Assembly (NCBI RefSeq): GCF_001941825.1
Contig: NZ_CP019038.1
Location: 4,836,001-4,900,000, forward strand
Reading direction: 5' to 3'
Length of the DNA: 64,000 nt
Source of the DNA: Massilia putida
GTDB taxonomy: Bacteria; Pseudomonadota; Gammaproteobacteria; Burkholderiales; Burkholderiaceae_D
Each line of letters starts with the position of its first letter. The first letter of the stretch is position 1. The position numbers were made by a program, and so were the translations under genes. Shown here piece by piece: positions 1-7,796 of the stretch. Below the pieces are notes generated by a model. The model was not told where the DNA came from. It saw nothing but the letters and a program-made list of their open reading frames with translations, and did not search any database.

Positions 1-551
1 TCGAAGATGCGCGTCATCCAGGCGCGCTCCTCCGGCAGGAAGCCCGAATTCTTCTGGTTGCCCTTCCAGTTTTTCAGGTCGATTTCCTTGTGCGCGATGT
101 TCCAGTCGCCGCAGATGACGATCTCGCGGCCTTCCGCTTGCAATTCCTGCAGGTGGGGCAGGAACACTTCCATGAAGCGGAATTTGGCTTCCTGGCGCTC
201 CGGCGACGACGAGCCGGACGGGCAGTACACGGAAATGACGGTCAGGTTGCCCACGTCGGCGCGGGTGTAGCGGCCTTCGTTGTCGAATTCGACGCAGCCG
301 AAGCCCGTCCTGACGGCATCCGGCTTCGTGCGGCTGTAGACGCCCGTGCCCGAGTAACCCTTCTTCTCGGCATAGTGGAAGTGGCCGTGGTAGCCGTGCG
401 GCGCAAGGAATTCCTCGGTCATGTCCGCCTGCTGGGCCTTCAACTCCTGAACGCAGATGAAATCGGCGTTCTGGTTGGCCATCCAGCTAAAAAAACCTTT
501 TTTGTGGGCGGAACGGATGCCGTTCAAATTCGCGGAGATGATTCTTGGCAT
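1..551 (-). CDS. xthA: Exodeoxyribonuclease III, 5' part only (runs off left edge)
   Basis: AP endonuclease and 3'-5' exonuclease of base-excision repair, acting on abasic sites in the cytoplasm. About 183 N-terminal codons are present; the C-terminal part, with the final catalytic His, lies outside the window. The protein starts MPRIISANLNGIRSAHKKG. It has the metal-binding Glu in VQELK (about residue 36), the YCPSGSSSPERQEAKF stretch and the GDWNIAH motif, all typical of the Xth family. The gene is divergent from the sensor gene that starts at 708. In related bacteria I expect xthA to lie close to pyrE, so the two sensor genes between them look inserted. Confidence 0.95.
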   Translation of the reverse strand, partial: MPRIISANLNGIRSAHKKGFFSWMANQNADFICVQELKAQQADMTEEFLAPHGYHGHFHYAEKKGYSGTGVYSRTKPDAVRTGFGCVEFDNEGRYTRADVGNLTVISVYCPSGSSSPERQEAKFRFMEVFLPHLQELQAEGREIVICGDWNIAHKEIDLKNWKGNQKNSGFLPEERAWMTRIF

Positions 552-598
552 AATCGAAAGCGGTTGGGGATGGAACGAGGGCGATAGTGTAGCGTGTT

Positions 599-612
599 TT
601 GACTTGCGTCAA
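599..612. promoter_or_regulatory. FNR/FixK-type box upstream of first MEDS sensor
   Basis: The sequence TTGACTTGCGTCAA is a perfect inverted repeat of TTGAC with a 4-bp spacer. It fits the CRP/FNR-family consensus TTGAY-N4-RTCAA. It lies 96 bp upstream of the GTG at 708. The second sensor has a matching box 103 bp upstream of its start. Control by an FNR/ANR/Dnr-type regulator is inferred; no such regulator gene is in the window. Confidence 0.6.
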
Positions 613-707
613 CACATTCATAATTGTTAAGCGCTAACGCAGAACATGTTAAACTTTTAGGCTGTGCCCGATGTGCGGGCGCTTTCACTCATGCACAAGG
701 AGTCAGC

Positions 708-3116
708 GTGCTGATCAGATCCGATGACCTCCTGTCAGGTAAATACGGCAGGAGCGGGCATTTCGTAAGGTTTTACGACGACGGCGACGTCATGCTGGAC
801 GAAGTCGCGAGCTTTCTCGGCCAAGCCGTGCGGTCGGACGGTAAAGGTATCGTGATCGCCACGCAGGACCACGTCGACGTGCTGCGCCGGCGCCTCGGCC
901 GGGCGGCCGTGCGGGTCGCCTGGATGGATGCCGAGGCCGTGCTGGCGCAGTTCATGGTCGAGGGCTGGCCGGATCCGGCACGCTTCGAGGCCGCGGTCGG
1001 CACCGCGGTGGCCGCCGCCTGCGCCGGCGGCGCCACCCTGCACGCCTTCGGCGAAATGGTGGCGCTGTTGTGTGCGCGCGGCTGCCACGACGCCGCGCTC
1101 GAACTCGAGGCGCTGTGGAACGGACTGGCGGCGCGGTACGACTTCTCGCTGTTCTGTGCCTATCCCTGGGACGCGTTCCCGACGCCGGACCTCGCGCACG
1201 CCTTCCGCCACGTGTGCGCCCAACATGATCACGCCTGCGCCGACCAGGCACTGGACCTGCCGGCCGAAGGCGACGCCGACATCGGCCGCATCCGGCTCGA
1301 GCAGGAAGTGCGGGCGCTGCGCGCCGACGTGGCGCGGCACAAGGAGAACGAGCAGACACTGCGTCTCAGTGAACGGGAACTCGCGGACTTCGTCGAGAAC
1401 GCGGTCGAGGGCCTGCACCGCGTCGGCGCCGACGGCACCATCCTGTGGGCGAACCGCGCGGAACTGCAGATGCTCGGCTACACCTGGGAAGAATACGTCG
1501 GCCACAACATCGCCGAGTTCCACGCCGACACGCCGGTCATCGGCGACATCATCTCGCGGCTGGTGCGCGGCGAAACGCTGTACGACTATCCTGCGCGGCT
1601 GCGCTGCAAGGACGGTTCGATCCGCCACGTGCTGATCCACTCGAACGGCAGCTTCGAAGATGGCCAGCTGCGCTTCACCCGTTGCTTCACGCGCGACGCC
1701 ACCGAGCGGCGCGAGCGCGACATCGCGCTCCGGCAGCGCGACCGCATGCTGCTCGACGCCCCGGTGGCGGCGGCCCTGCTGACGGGGCCGGACTTCGTCT
1801 TCCGCCTGGCCAACCGCCGCTACTGCGAGCTGGTCGGCCGCGGCGGCATCGAAGGACAGCCCTTGCTGCAAGCCTTTCCGGAATTGCGCGGCAGCGAGAT
1901 CCACCATCTGCTGGAACAAGTCCACGCCACCGGCCAGGCGGCACGCGTGGAAGAGTTGCACGTGCACGAACGCTTCCTCAAGTTCAGCGTCGAGCCGCTG
2001 GCGGTGGAAGAGGGCGAGGAGCGCGGCATGATCGTCGTTGCCGTCGACGTCACCGAACAGGTACGCATCCGCCAGGAGATCGAGCATGCCCACGCCGAGC
2101 GCGAAGAACTGCTGGCCGAACTGACGACCGCCAACCGCGCCAAGGACGAATTCCTGGCCATGCTCGGCCACGAACTGCGCAACCCGCTGTCGCCGATCGT
2201 CAGCGCGCTGGAGCTGATCCGCATGCGCGGCGAGACCGGCTCGCTGCGCGAGCGCGAGGTCATCGAGCGCCAGGTGCAGCACCTGGTGCGGCTGGTGGAC
2301 GACCTGCTGGACGTGTCGCGCGTCACCCGCGGCAAGGTGGAGCTCAAGTGCGAGCGCGTCGAGATCGCCCAGCCCCTGGGCAAGGCCATCGAGATGGCCC
2401 GGCCGCTGCTGGAACAGCACCGTCACCGGCTCGACGTCGACATCGAACCGGCACTCGTCTGGGAAGGCGATCCGATGCGCCTGGCCCAGGTGGTGGCCAA
2501 CCTGTTGACCAACGCGGCGCGCTACACGCCGGCCGGCGGCCATGTCATGGTGCGCGCGCGCGGCGCGGACGGCGAACAGGTGCGCATCGACGTGACGGAC
2601 ACCGGCATCGGCATGACGCCCGAACTGCGCGCCCAGGTGTTCGACCTGTTCTTCCAGGGGAAGCGCAACATCGACCGCGCCGAGGGCGGCCTGGGCATCG
2701 GGCTGGCCCTCGTCAAGAACATCGTCGAACTGCACGGTGGCCGCGTGGAAGCGCACAGCGACGGGCCGGGCAAGGGCAGCGCGTTCGTCGTGCTGCTGCC
2801 CCGGCGCACGCCGGCCGCCGGCGCGGTGGAGGACGTGCCGCGCGTGCCGTCCGCCCCGGCGGCGGCACGGTGCCGCGTGATGCTGGTGGACGACAACGTC
2901 GACGGCGCCGACACGCTGGCGCGCCTGCTCGCCGCGCACGGCCACGAGGTACGCGTCTTCCACGAACCGGTGGCCGCGCTGGCCGCCGTGCCGGGCTTCC
3001 TGCCCGACCTGGCCGTGCTCGACATCGGCCTGCCCGTCCTCGACGGCTATGAAGTGGCGCGCCGCCTGCGCGTGCTGCTGGATGGCCATCCGTGCCGTCT
3101 CGTCTCGTCGCGTTGA
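708..3116 (+). CDS. MEDS-PAS-PAS hybrid histidine kinase, receiver domain truncated by frameshift
   Basis: Cytoplasmic sensor kinase of 802 residues with no transmembrane segment. The GTG start at 708 follows AAGGAG (697-702) and matches the start of the paralogue at 3357. In order it has a MEDS (DcmR-type sensory) domain (~1-190; [20 protein letters not shown]), a short coiled coil, two PAS domains (~215-340 and ~345-460), HisKA with the phospho-His in [12 protein letters not shown] (His488), a HATPase domain (~590-705), and the first half of a receiver domain with Asp772 in VLDIGLP. The frame then closes at TGA 3114. Past a 5-bp tandem duplication, another frame continues with the missing receiver end. 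As it stands, the conserved Thr and Lys of the receiver are lost, so phosphotransfer to Asp772 is doubtful while the kinase part is complete. Confidence 0.85.
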   Translation: MLIRSDDLLSGKYGRSGHFVRFYDDGDVMLDEVASFLGQAVRSDGKGIVIATQDHVDVLRRRLGRAAVRVAWMDAEAVLAQFMVEGWPDPARFEAAVGTAVAAACAGGATLHAFGEMVALLCARGCHDAALELEALWNGLAARYDFSLFCAYPWDAFPTPDLAHAFRHVCAQHDHACADQALDLPAEGDADIGRIRLEQEVRALRADVARHKENEQTLRLSERELADFVENAVEGLHRVGADGTILWANRAELQMLGYTWEEYVGHNIAEFHADTPVIGDIISRLVRGETLYDYPARLRCKDGSIRHVLIHSNGSFEDGQLRFTRCFTRDATERRERDIALRQRDRMLLDAPVAAALLTGPDFVFRLANRRYCELVGRGGIEGQPLLQAFPELRGSEIHHLLEQVHATGQAARVEELHVHERFLKFSVEPLAVEEGEERGMIVVAVDVTEQVRIRQEIEHAHAEREELLAELTTANRAKDEFLAMLGHELRNPLSPIVSALELIRMRGETGSLREREVIERQVQHLVRLVDDLLDVSRVTRGKVELKCERVEIAQPLGKAIEMARPLLEQHRHRLDVDIEPALVWEGDPMRLAQVVANLLTNAARYTPAGGHVMVRARGADGEQVRIDVTDTGIGMTPELRAQVFDLFFQGKRNIDRAEGGLGIGLALVKNIVELHGGRVEAHSDGPGKGSAFVVLLPRRTPAAGAVEDVPRVPSAPAAARCRVMLVDDNVDGADTLARLLAAHGHEVRVFHEPVAALAAVPGFLPDLAVLDIGLPVLDGYEVARRLRVLLDGHPCRLVSSR
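3097..3106 (+). repeat. 5-bp tandem duplication (GTCTC x2) causing the receiver frameshift
   Basis: GTCTC occurs twice head to tail (3097-3101 and 3102-3106). Removing one copy restores an open frame that reads through ALTGYG and HLVKPVNPD, the usual Thr and Lys motifs of a receiver domain. This is either a genuine slippage mutation or a sequencing or assembly error. Confidence 0.75.
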
Positions 3117-3244
3117 CCGGCTATGGCCTGGACGCGGACCGCGAGCGCAGCGCCCGGGCTGGGTTCGACGCGCACCTCGTCAAACCGGTCAATCCCGATC
3201 TCGTCGTGCGGTTGGCAGCGGGTACCGAAAGCGGCGTGTGTTGA
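3110..3244 (+). pseudogene. Out-of-frame C-terminal end of the receiver domain
   Basis: From 3110 the frame reads [19 protein letters not shown] and then [10 protein letters not shown], ending at TGA 3242-3244. This is the classic alpha4-beta5 end of a receiver domain, including the conserved Thr (in ALTG) and Lys (in VKP). It belongs to the upstream kinase gene but is uncoupled from it by the 5-bp duplication. No start codon or ribosome binding site suggests separate translation. Confidence 0.75.
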
Positions 3245-3254
3245 TCTAAATCAA
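3241..3254. promoter_or_regulatory. Perfect FNR/ANR box upstream of second MEDS sensor
   Basis: TTGATCTAAATCAA matches the FNR consensus TTGAT-N4-ATCAA exactly. It overlaps the end of the old receiver frame. Its centre is about 49 bp from the centre of a good -10 (TAGAAT, 3294-3299), which would place it in a class I-like activator position. Together with the box at 599-612 it suggests oxygen- or redox-responsive transcription of both paralogues. Confidence 0.7.
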
Positions 3255-3293
3255 CGCGACGGCGACATGTCCGAATGTTGTGGTTTTCCTAGT

Positions 3294-3316
3294 TAGAATG
3301 ACATCTTTGAAGATGT
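3294..3316 (+). promoter_or_regulatory. -10 element plus palindrome before the second MEDS gene
   Basis: TAGAAT (3294-3299) is one base from the -10 consensus. Directly after it, ACATCTT-TG-AAGATGT (3301-3316) is a perfect 7-bp inverted repeat at the expected transcription start. The palindrome may be an operator or a weak hairpin in the leader. I see no good -35, which fits an activator-dependent promoter served by the box at 3241. Confidence 0.4.
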
Positions 3317-3356
3317 TTTCTGCGCGACATCAACGTTATTTCGGATAAGGACCCAT

Positions 3357-5279
3357 GTGCTGATCAAGACCGACGACCTGTTGTCCGGCAAACACGGCAA
3401 GACCGGGCATTTCGTCCGTTTCTACGATGACAGCGACACGCTGCTCGACGAGGTCGCATCCTTCCTCGAGCGGGCATTGCGGGCGCGGGGCCGGGGCGTC
3501 GTGATCGCCACTGGCGCGCACGTCGACGCGCTGCGGCGGCGCCTGGACGAGCTGGCGCGCCCCGAAGGGCGGGCGCCGCCGTCGTCGTGGGACGTCACGT
3601 GGCTCGACGCTGAAACGACGCTGGCGAGCTTCATGGTCGACGGCTGGCCCGACCGGACGCGCTTCGCGGCCGAGGTCGGCCGTGTTGTGGCCGCAGCCGG
3701 CGCCGGCGGCGCGACCGTGCATGCGTTCGGCGAGATGGTGGCGCTGCTGTGCGCGCGCGGCCGCTACGATGCGGCCCTGCATCTGGAGCGGCTGTGGAAC
3801 GACCTCGGGCGCAAGCACGATTTTTCGCTGTTCTGTGCCTATCCCTGGTCCCTGTTTCCGTCGGCCGACGTGGCGCACGTGTTCCGGCAGGTGTGCGGCG
3901 AACACGACCATGCCTGCGCGGACGCCGCCGCTTCTCTGCCGCCCGGACAGCCCGTCGACATCAACCTGGTCCGGCTGGAACAGAAGGTCCATGCGCTGCA
4001 GGCGGAGGCGGCGCGGCGGCGCCAGGCGGAAAAGGATTTGCTGCGGCGCGAGCGCGAGTTGGCCGATATCGCCGAGAATGCGGCGGAAGGCCTGCACCAG
4101 GTCGGCGCCGACGGCACCATCCTGTGGGCCAACAAGGCCGAGCTGCAGATGCTCGGCTACCGCTGGGAAGAATACGTCGGGCACCACGTCGCCCGCTTCC
4201 ACGCCGATGCGGACGTCATCGACGCGATGATGGCCAAGGTGGCGGCTGGGGAGACGGTGGTCGACCAGCCGGCGCGCCTGCGCTGCAAGGACGGCACGAT
4301 CCGGCACGTGATCATCCGCTCGAACGCCTGTTTCGAGGACGGCCGCCTGCGCTATACCCGCTGCTTCACGCGCGACACGACCGAGCATGTGCGCAACCTG
4401 GACGAGATCGCGCGCACCCACGCGCGCCACGCGGCGCTGGCCGCCGCGCTGGAGGACGCCCGCCGTGCCGAGGACGCGTTCCTCGCGATGCTCGGCCGCG
4501 CGCTGCGTGCCCCGCGCACCGAACGGCGGCTGCAGCGGCTTGCGCGGCTGGTGGAGAACCGGCTTCGCGGGCGCGCGCGGGGCGGATTACAATACCGGTT
4601 TTCACAGTTCGAGGGTCGTGTCGTGGACAATCTGCGCCAACAGTTCATTGCGTTTTCAGTCGAAGCCGAAGTCTTGAAGTTCGGCCAATTCATCACCAAG
4701 GCGGGCCGCCAGTCGCCGTACTTCTTCAACGCGGGCCTGTTCCACGACGGTGCCACGCTCGGCAAGCTGGCCGATTTCTACGCCCAGACGCTGCTCGATT
4801 CCGGCCTCGAATTCGACATGCTGTTCGGCCCCGCCTACAAGGGCATCACCCTGGCATCGAGCACCGCGGTGGCGCTGGCGGCGAAAGGCCGCAATACGTC
4901 GTTCGCCTACAACCGCAAGGAAGCCAAGGACCACGGCGAAGGCGGCACCATCGTCGGCGCCAAGCTGGCCGGCCGCGTCGTCATCATCGACGACGTGATC
5001 TCGGCGGGAACGTCCGTGCGCGAATCCGTCGCGATGATCCGTGCCGCCGGCGCCGAACCGGCCGCCGTGCTGATCGCGCTCGACCGCATGGAGCGCGGCG
5101 GCAAGGACGGCGTGCTGTCGCCGCTGTCGGCCGTGCAGGAAGTCAGCCAGAACTACGGCATCCCCGTCATCTCGATCGCCAGCCTGGCCGACCTGTTCGG
5201 CTACCTGGAAACCGATCCGTCGCTGGCGCAGCACAAGGACGCCGTCGCGGCGTACCGTCACCAATACGGCGTGGCCTGA
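3357..5279 (+). CDS. MEDS-PAS sensor with lost kinase core, in frame with pyrE
   Basis: One uninterrupted frame of 640 codons joins a sensor to orotate phosphoribosyltransferase. The GTG start follows AAGGA (3347-3351) and parallels the gene at 708. Residues ~1-200 are a MEDS domain and ~225-345 a PAS domain, both closely similar to the first paralogue. The next segment is a decayed HisKA: the H-box reads FLAMLGRALRAP, with the phospho-His replaced by Arg, and about 25 residues of the helix pair are missing. No ATPase domain remains. The frame then enters pyrE at codon 423 without a stop. Either this is a truncated sensor whose stop has been lost next to an independently started pyrE, or a MEDS-PAS-OPRT fusion protein is made. 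Independent pyrE translation from 4623 seems more likely. Confidence 0.7.
   Translation: MLIKTDDLLSGKHGKTGHFVRFYDDSDTLLDEVASFLERALRARGRGVVIATGAHVDALRRRLDELARPEGRAPPSSWDVTWLDAETTLASFMVDGWPDRTRFAAEVGRVVAAAGAGGATVHAFGEMVALLCARGRYDAALHLERLWNDLGRKHDFSLFCAYPWSLFPSADVAHVFRQVCGEHDHACADAAASLPPGQPVDINLVRLEQKVHALQAEAARRRQAEKDLLRRERELADIAENAAEGLHQVGADGTILWANKAELQMLGYRWEEYVGHHVARFHADADVIDAMMAKVAAGETVVDQPARLRCKDGTIRHVIIRSNACFEDGRLRYTRCFTRDTTEHVRNLDEIARTHARHAALAAALEDARRAEDAFLAMLGRALRAPRTERRLQRLARLVENRLRGRARGGLQYRFSQFEGRVVDNLRQQFIAFSVEAEVLKFGQFITKAGRQSPYFFNAGLFHDGATLGKLADFYAQTLLDSGLEFDMLFGPAYKGITLASSTAVALAAKGRNTSFAYNRKEAKDHGEGGTIVGAKLAGRVVIIDDVISAGTSVRESVAMIRAAGAEPAAVLIALDRMERGGKDGVLSPLSAVQEVSQNYGIPVISIASLADLFGYLETDPSLAQHKDAVAAYRHQYGVA
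4588..4615 (+). promoter_or_regulatory. Likely native pyrE -10 and ribosome binding site
   Basis: TACAAT at 4588-4593 is one base from the -10 consensus. GAGGG at 4611-4615 lies 7 nt before the GTG at 4623. Both are inside the fused reading frame, and sequence composition drops from the very GC-rich sensor tail just here. This supports separate expression of pyrE. No convincing -35 hexamer is visible. Confidence 0.4.
4623..5279 (+). CDS. pyrE: Orotate phosphoribosyltransferase
   Basis: Converts orotate and PRPP to orotidine 5'-monophosphate in de novo pyrimidine synthesis. The 218 residues from the GTG at 4623 match the family length (~213-220). The PRPP-binding loop VVIIDDVISAGTSVRES, the catalytic-loop segment FAYNRKEAKDHGEGG and the N-terminal LKFGQFITKAGRQSPYF are all intact. 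GAGGG precedes the start. The gene is in frame with the upstream sensor remnant, so an N-terminally extended form is possible, but the enzyme domain itself is complete and conventional. A small membrane-protein gene follows after 45 bp. Confidence 0.95.
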   Translation: MDNLRQQFIAFSVEAEVLKFGQFITKAGRQSPYFFNAGLFHDGATLGKLADFYAQTLLDSGLEFDMLFGPAYKGITLASSTAVALAAKGRNTSFAYNRKEAKDHGEGGTIVGAKLAGRVVIIDDVISAGTSVRESVAMIRAAGAEPAAVLIALDRMERGGKDGVLSPLSAVQEVSQNYGIPVISIASLADLFGYLETDPSLAQHKDAVAAYRHQYGVA

Positions 5280-5324
5280 GCCCCTGGATTGTGATGTAAT
5301 GGCGGCAACCATTCCGGAGCTGCC

Positions 5325-5564
5325 ATGAACAACATCGCCCGCGGCATCCTGACCGTCATCCTGTGCGTGGTGCTCGTGGGCTTTGGCGTCTGCGGCGCCA
5401 TGGGCGCGTTCGGCGGCCTGGCCGGCCTGGCCCGCGGTTCCGGCGACGGCAGGAGCTTCGCGCCCATGCTGATCGGCCTGGGCCTCGTCGGGCTCGGCAT
5501 CGCCTGGGTCTGCGGCATGGCGGTCGTACGCCTGTGGCGCAAGCGCCCGCCTGCCGGCGAATGA
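5325..5564 (+). CDS. Small two-TM membrane protein
   Basis: 79 residues with two hydrophobic segments (~8-33 and ~48-68). The first is Gly/Ala-rich with two Cys, and a basic C-terminus (WRKRP) should face the cytoplasm. GGAG lies 5 nt before the ATG. I do not recognise a family. It is 7 bp upstream of the Lgt-like gene, and the order small membrane protein - Lgt-like - radical SAM suggests one transcript. Its role is unknown; a partner or scaffold for the next two proteins is only a guess. Confidence 0.7.
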   Translation: MNNIARGILTVILCVVLVGFGVCGAMGAFGGLAGLARGSGDGRSFAPMLIGLGLVGLGIAWVCGMAVVRLWRKRPPAGE

Positions 5565-5571
5565 ATCGCAA

Positions 5572-6321
5572 ATGAGCGGCCCCGTGCTTCCCGCCGCGGC
5601 GGCGCAACCGGTTCACCTCGTGTTCGAATGGCTGGCGCTGGCCGGTGGCGTGCAGCTGTACCGCTGGCAGCGCCGGCGCGCGCATCAGCCCGCGCTGCTG
5701 CAGCCGGGCTCCTTCGCCATCGTCGTCGGCTGCATCCTCGGCGCCGCCATCGGCAACAAGCTCGTGTTCTGGATCGAGATGCCGCACCTGTGGCGCGGCG
5801 CCATGCCGGACTGGCGCCTGATCGCGTCGGGCCAGTCGATCGTCGGCGGACTGCTGGGCGGCCTGCTCGGCGTGGAGGTCGCCAAGAAGCTCACGGGCAT
5901 CCGCCGCTCGACGGGCGACCAGTTCATCCTGCCCCTGGTCGCCGGCACGGTCGTCGGCCGCATCGGTTGCTTCCTGGCCGGCCTGCACGACGGCACCTAT
6001 GGCGTGCCCACGCGCCTGCCGTGGGGCGTCGACTTCGGCGACGGCGTCCCGCGCCATCCGACCCAGGTCTACGACATGCTATTCGTGCTGGCCGTGGGCG
6101 CCTTGCTGTGGCGTTGGCATGCACCGCTCGCGCGCCGTCCGGGCCTCGCGTTCAAGCTGTACCTCGCGTCCTATCTCGCCTGGCGCCTGCTCGTGGACGG
6201 CATCAAGCCGGTGCCGTATGCCTATGCGTTCGGGCTGTCCGGCATCCAGTGGGTGTGCATGGTGGCGCTGGCGTGCTATCTGCCGCTCGTCATCGCACAA
6301 CTTCGCAGGGAGACCGCATGA
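5572..6321 (+). CDS. Divergent prolipoprotein diacylglyceryl transferase (Lgt) family protein
   Basis: Inner-membrane protein of 249 residues with several TM helices. It is clearly related to Lgt by SGQSIVGGLLGG (~87-97), VGRIGCFLAG (~129-137) and PRHPTQVYDM (~160-169). In E. coli Lgt, as I recall it, the first motif reads MSFHGGLIG and the second GRLGNFING. Here the His (H103) is Val91 and the Asn (N146) is Cys133, while the Arg (R143) is kept as Arg130. Both replaced positions matter for lipoprotein lipidation, so this is unlikely to be the cell's housekeeping Lgt. The stop overlaps the start of the radical SAM gene (ATGA), implying translational coupling. A lipid or diacylglyceryl substrate is plausible; the acceptor is unknown. 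Confidence 0.85.
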   Translation: MSGPVLPAAAAQPVHLVFEWLALAGGVQLYRWQRRRAHQPALLQPGSFAIVVGCILGAAIGNKLVFWIEMPHLWRGAMPDWRLIASGQSIVGGLLGGLLGVEVAKKLTGIRRSTGDQFILPLVAGTVVGRIGCFLAGLHDGTYGVPTRLPWGVDFGDGVPRHPTQVYDMLFVLAVGALLWRWHAPLARRPGLAFKLYLASYLAWRLLVDGIKPVPYAYAFGLSGIQWVCMVALACYLPLVIAQLRRETA

Positions 6322-7796
6322 CCCGCAAATCCCGCCCCTACCTGTTCTACGACACGACGACGTCCGTGTGCTCGCGCTGCCTGCATCCGGTCGAGGCGAA
6401 GATCGTGTTCAAGGACGACAAGGTCTACATGGACAAGTGGTGCGGCGCGCACGGCTTTGAACGCGTGCTCGTCAGCGACGACGTCGCGTACTACCGCCTG
6501 TGCCGCGAAGTCTTCGTCAAGCATCCGGAGATGCCGCGGCAGTTCAACACGACGATGGCATACGGCTGCCCGTACGACTGCGGCCTGTGCCCGGACCACA
6601 TGCAGCACTCGTGCCTGTCGGTCGTCGAGATCACGGACAACTGCAACCTGAACTGCCCCGTGTGCTATGCGGAGAGTGGCACGCACCGCGAACGCCACCG
6701 CCCGCTGGAGGACGTGATCCGCATGCTCGACGCCATCGTCGCCAACGAAGGCGAGGCCGACGTGATGCAGCTGTCCGGCGGCGAGCCGACCCTGCATCCG
6801 CAGTTCTGGGACATCCTCGACGCCGCGAAGGCGCGGCCCATCAGGCACGTGATGATCAACACGAACGGCATCGTGCTCGCGCAGGACAAGGATGTCGTAC
6901 GACGCCTGGCCGGCTACGCGCCCGGCGTCGAAGTCTACCTGCAGTTCGATTCGCTGCGTGCCGAGGTCCATCGCGCGTTGCGCGGCGCGGACCTCACGCG
7001 CATCCGCCGCCAGGCGCTCGACAACCTGAACGAGGCCGGCCTGTCGACGACGCTCGTCGTCACGCTCAAGAAAGGCTTGAACGACGGCGAGATCGGCGCC
7101 ATCATCGACTTCGCGCTGCAACAGCCCTGCGTGCGCGGCGTGACCGTGCAGCCGATCCAGGACGCCGGCCGCGTGGAAGACTACGACCCGCGCCTGCACC
7201 GCCTGACGGTATCCGAGATCCGCCGCCGCATCGCCGAACAAAGCCGCCTGTTCACGCTGGAAGACGTGGTGCCGGTGCCCTGCAACCCGGACACGCTGGC
7301 GATGGCGTACGCGATCAAGACGGAACAGGGCGCCGTGCCGCTGACGCGCTGGCTCGATCCGCAGACGCTCGTCGAAGGCGGCGGCAACACGATCGTGTTC
7401 GAACGCGACCCGAGCCTGCACGGCCTCGTGAAGGACCGGATCTTCGAACTGTTCGCGACGAACCACTCGCCGGAATCGCAGGCCAACTGCCTGTCGGAGC
7501 TGATGTGCTGCCTGCCGCTGGTCAGCGCGCCGTCCGCGCTCCGCTACGACAACGTGTTCCGCGTGCTGATCGTGCAGTTCATGGATGCGTATGCGCTCGA
7601 CGTGCGGGCGCTGAAGAAGTCGTGCATCCATTTCGCGCTGCCGGACGGCCGCCTGGTCCCGTTCGAAAGCTACAACCTGCTGTACCGCGACGGACGCCGG
7701 CTGGAACACATCCGCGCCGGCATCGCGAACGATTTCGCGCGCCGGCGCGAGCGGACTACGATACCGCTGGTGCCGGCGCCGCCATCTGCTGCTTGA
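6318..7796 (+). CDS. Radical SAM protein resembling tetraether lipid synthase (Tes/MJ0619 family)
   Basis: 492 residues; the ATG overlaps the Lgt-like stop. The N-terminus carries a rubredoxin- or zinc-type set Cys18-x2-Cys21 and Cys42-x2-His45 (CGAHG). A second cluster motif, YGCPYDCGLCPDHMQHSC (Cys84, 88, 91), follows, then the radical SAM motif CNLNCPVCYA (Cys109, 113, 116) and the GGEPTLHP loop. Further Cys lie near 320 and in the C-terminal third (NCLSELMCC, KSCIHF). This order of cysteine sets is what I know from archaeal MJ0619/Tes, which joins lipid chains by carbon-carbon bonds, and from its bacterial relatives. Coupling to an Lgt-family membrane protein supports a lipid role. The exact reaction is inference. 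The 3' end overlaps the convergent SPFH gene by 41 bp. Confidence 0.8.
   Translation: MTRKSRPYLFYDTTTSVCSRCLHPVEAKIVFKDDKVYMDKWCGAHGFERVLVSDDVAYYRLCREVFVKHPEMPRQFNTTMAYGCPYDCGLCPDHMQHSCLSVVEITDNCNLNCPVCYAESGTHRERHRPLEDVIRMLDAIVANEGEADVMQLSGGEPTLHPQFWDILDAAKARPIRHVMINTNGIVLAQDKDVVRRLAGYAPGVEVYLQFDSLRAEVHRALRGADLTRIRRQALDNLNEAGLSTTLVVTLKKGLNDGEIGAIIDFALQQPCVRGVTVQPIQDAGRVEDYDPRLHRLTVSEIRRRIAEQSRLFTLEDVVPVPCNPDTLAMAYAIKTEQGAVPLTRWLDPQTLVEGGGNTIVFERDPSLHGLVKDRIFELFATNHSPESQANCLSELMCCLPLVSAPSALRYDNVFRVLIVQFMDAYALDVRALKKSCIHFALPDGRLVPFESYNLLYRDGRRLEHIRAGIANDFARRRERTTIPLVPAPPSAA

Noticed and set aside
7..587. Two plus-strand open frames at the left edge
   Set aside because: They are shadows of the minus-strand exodeoxyribonuclease III gene, whose conserved motifs are unambiguous.
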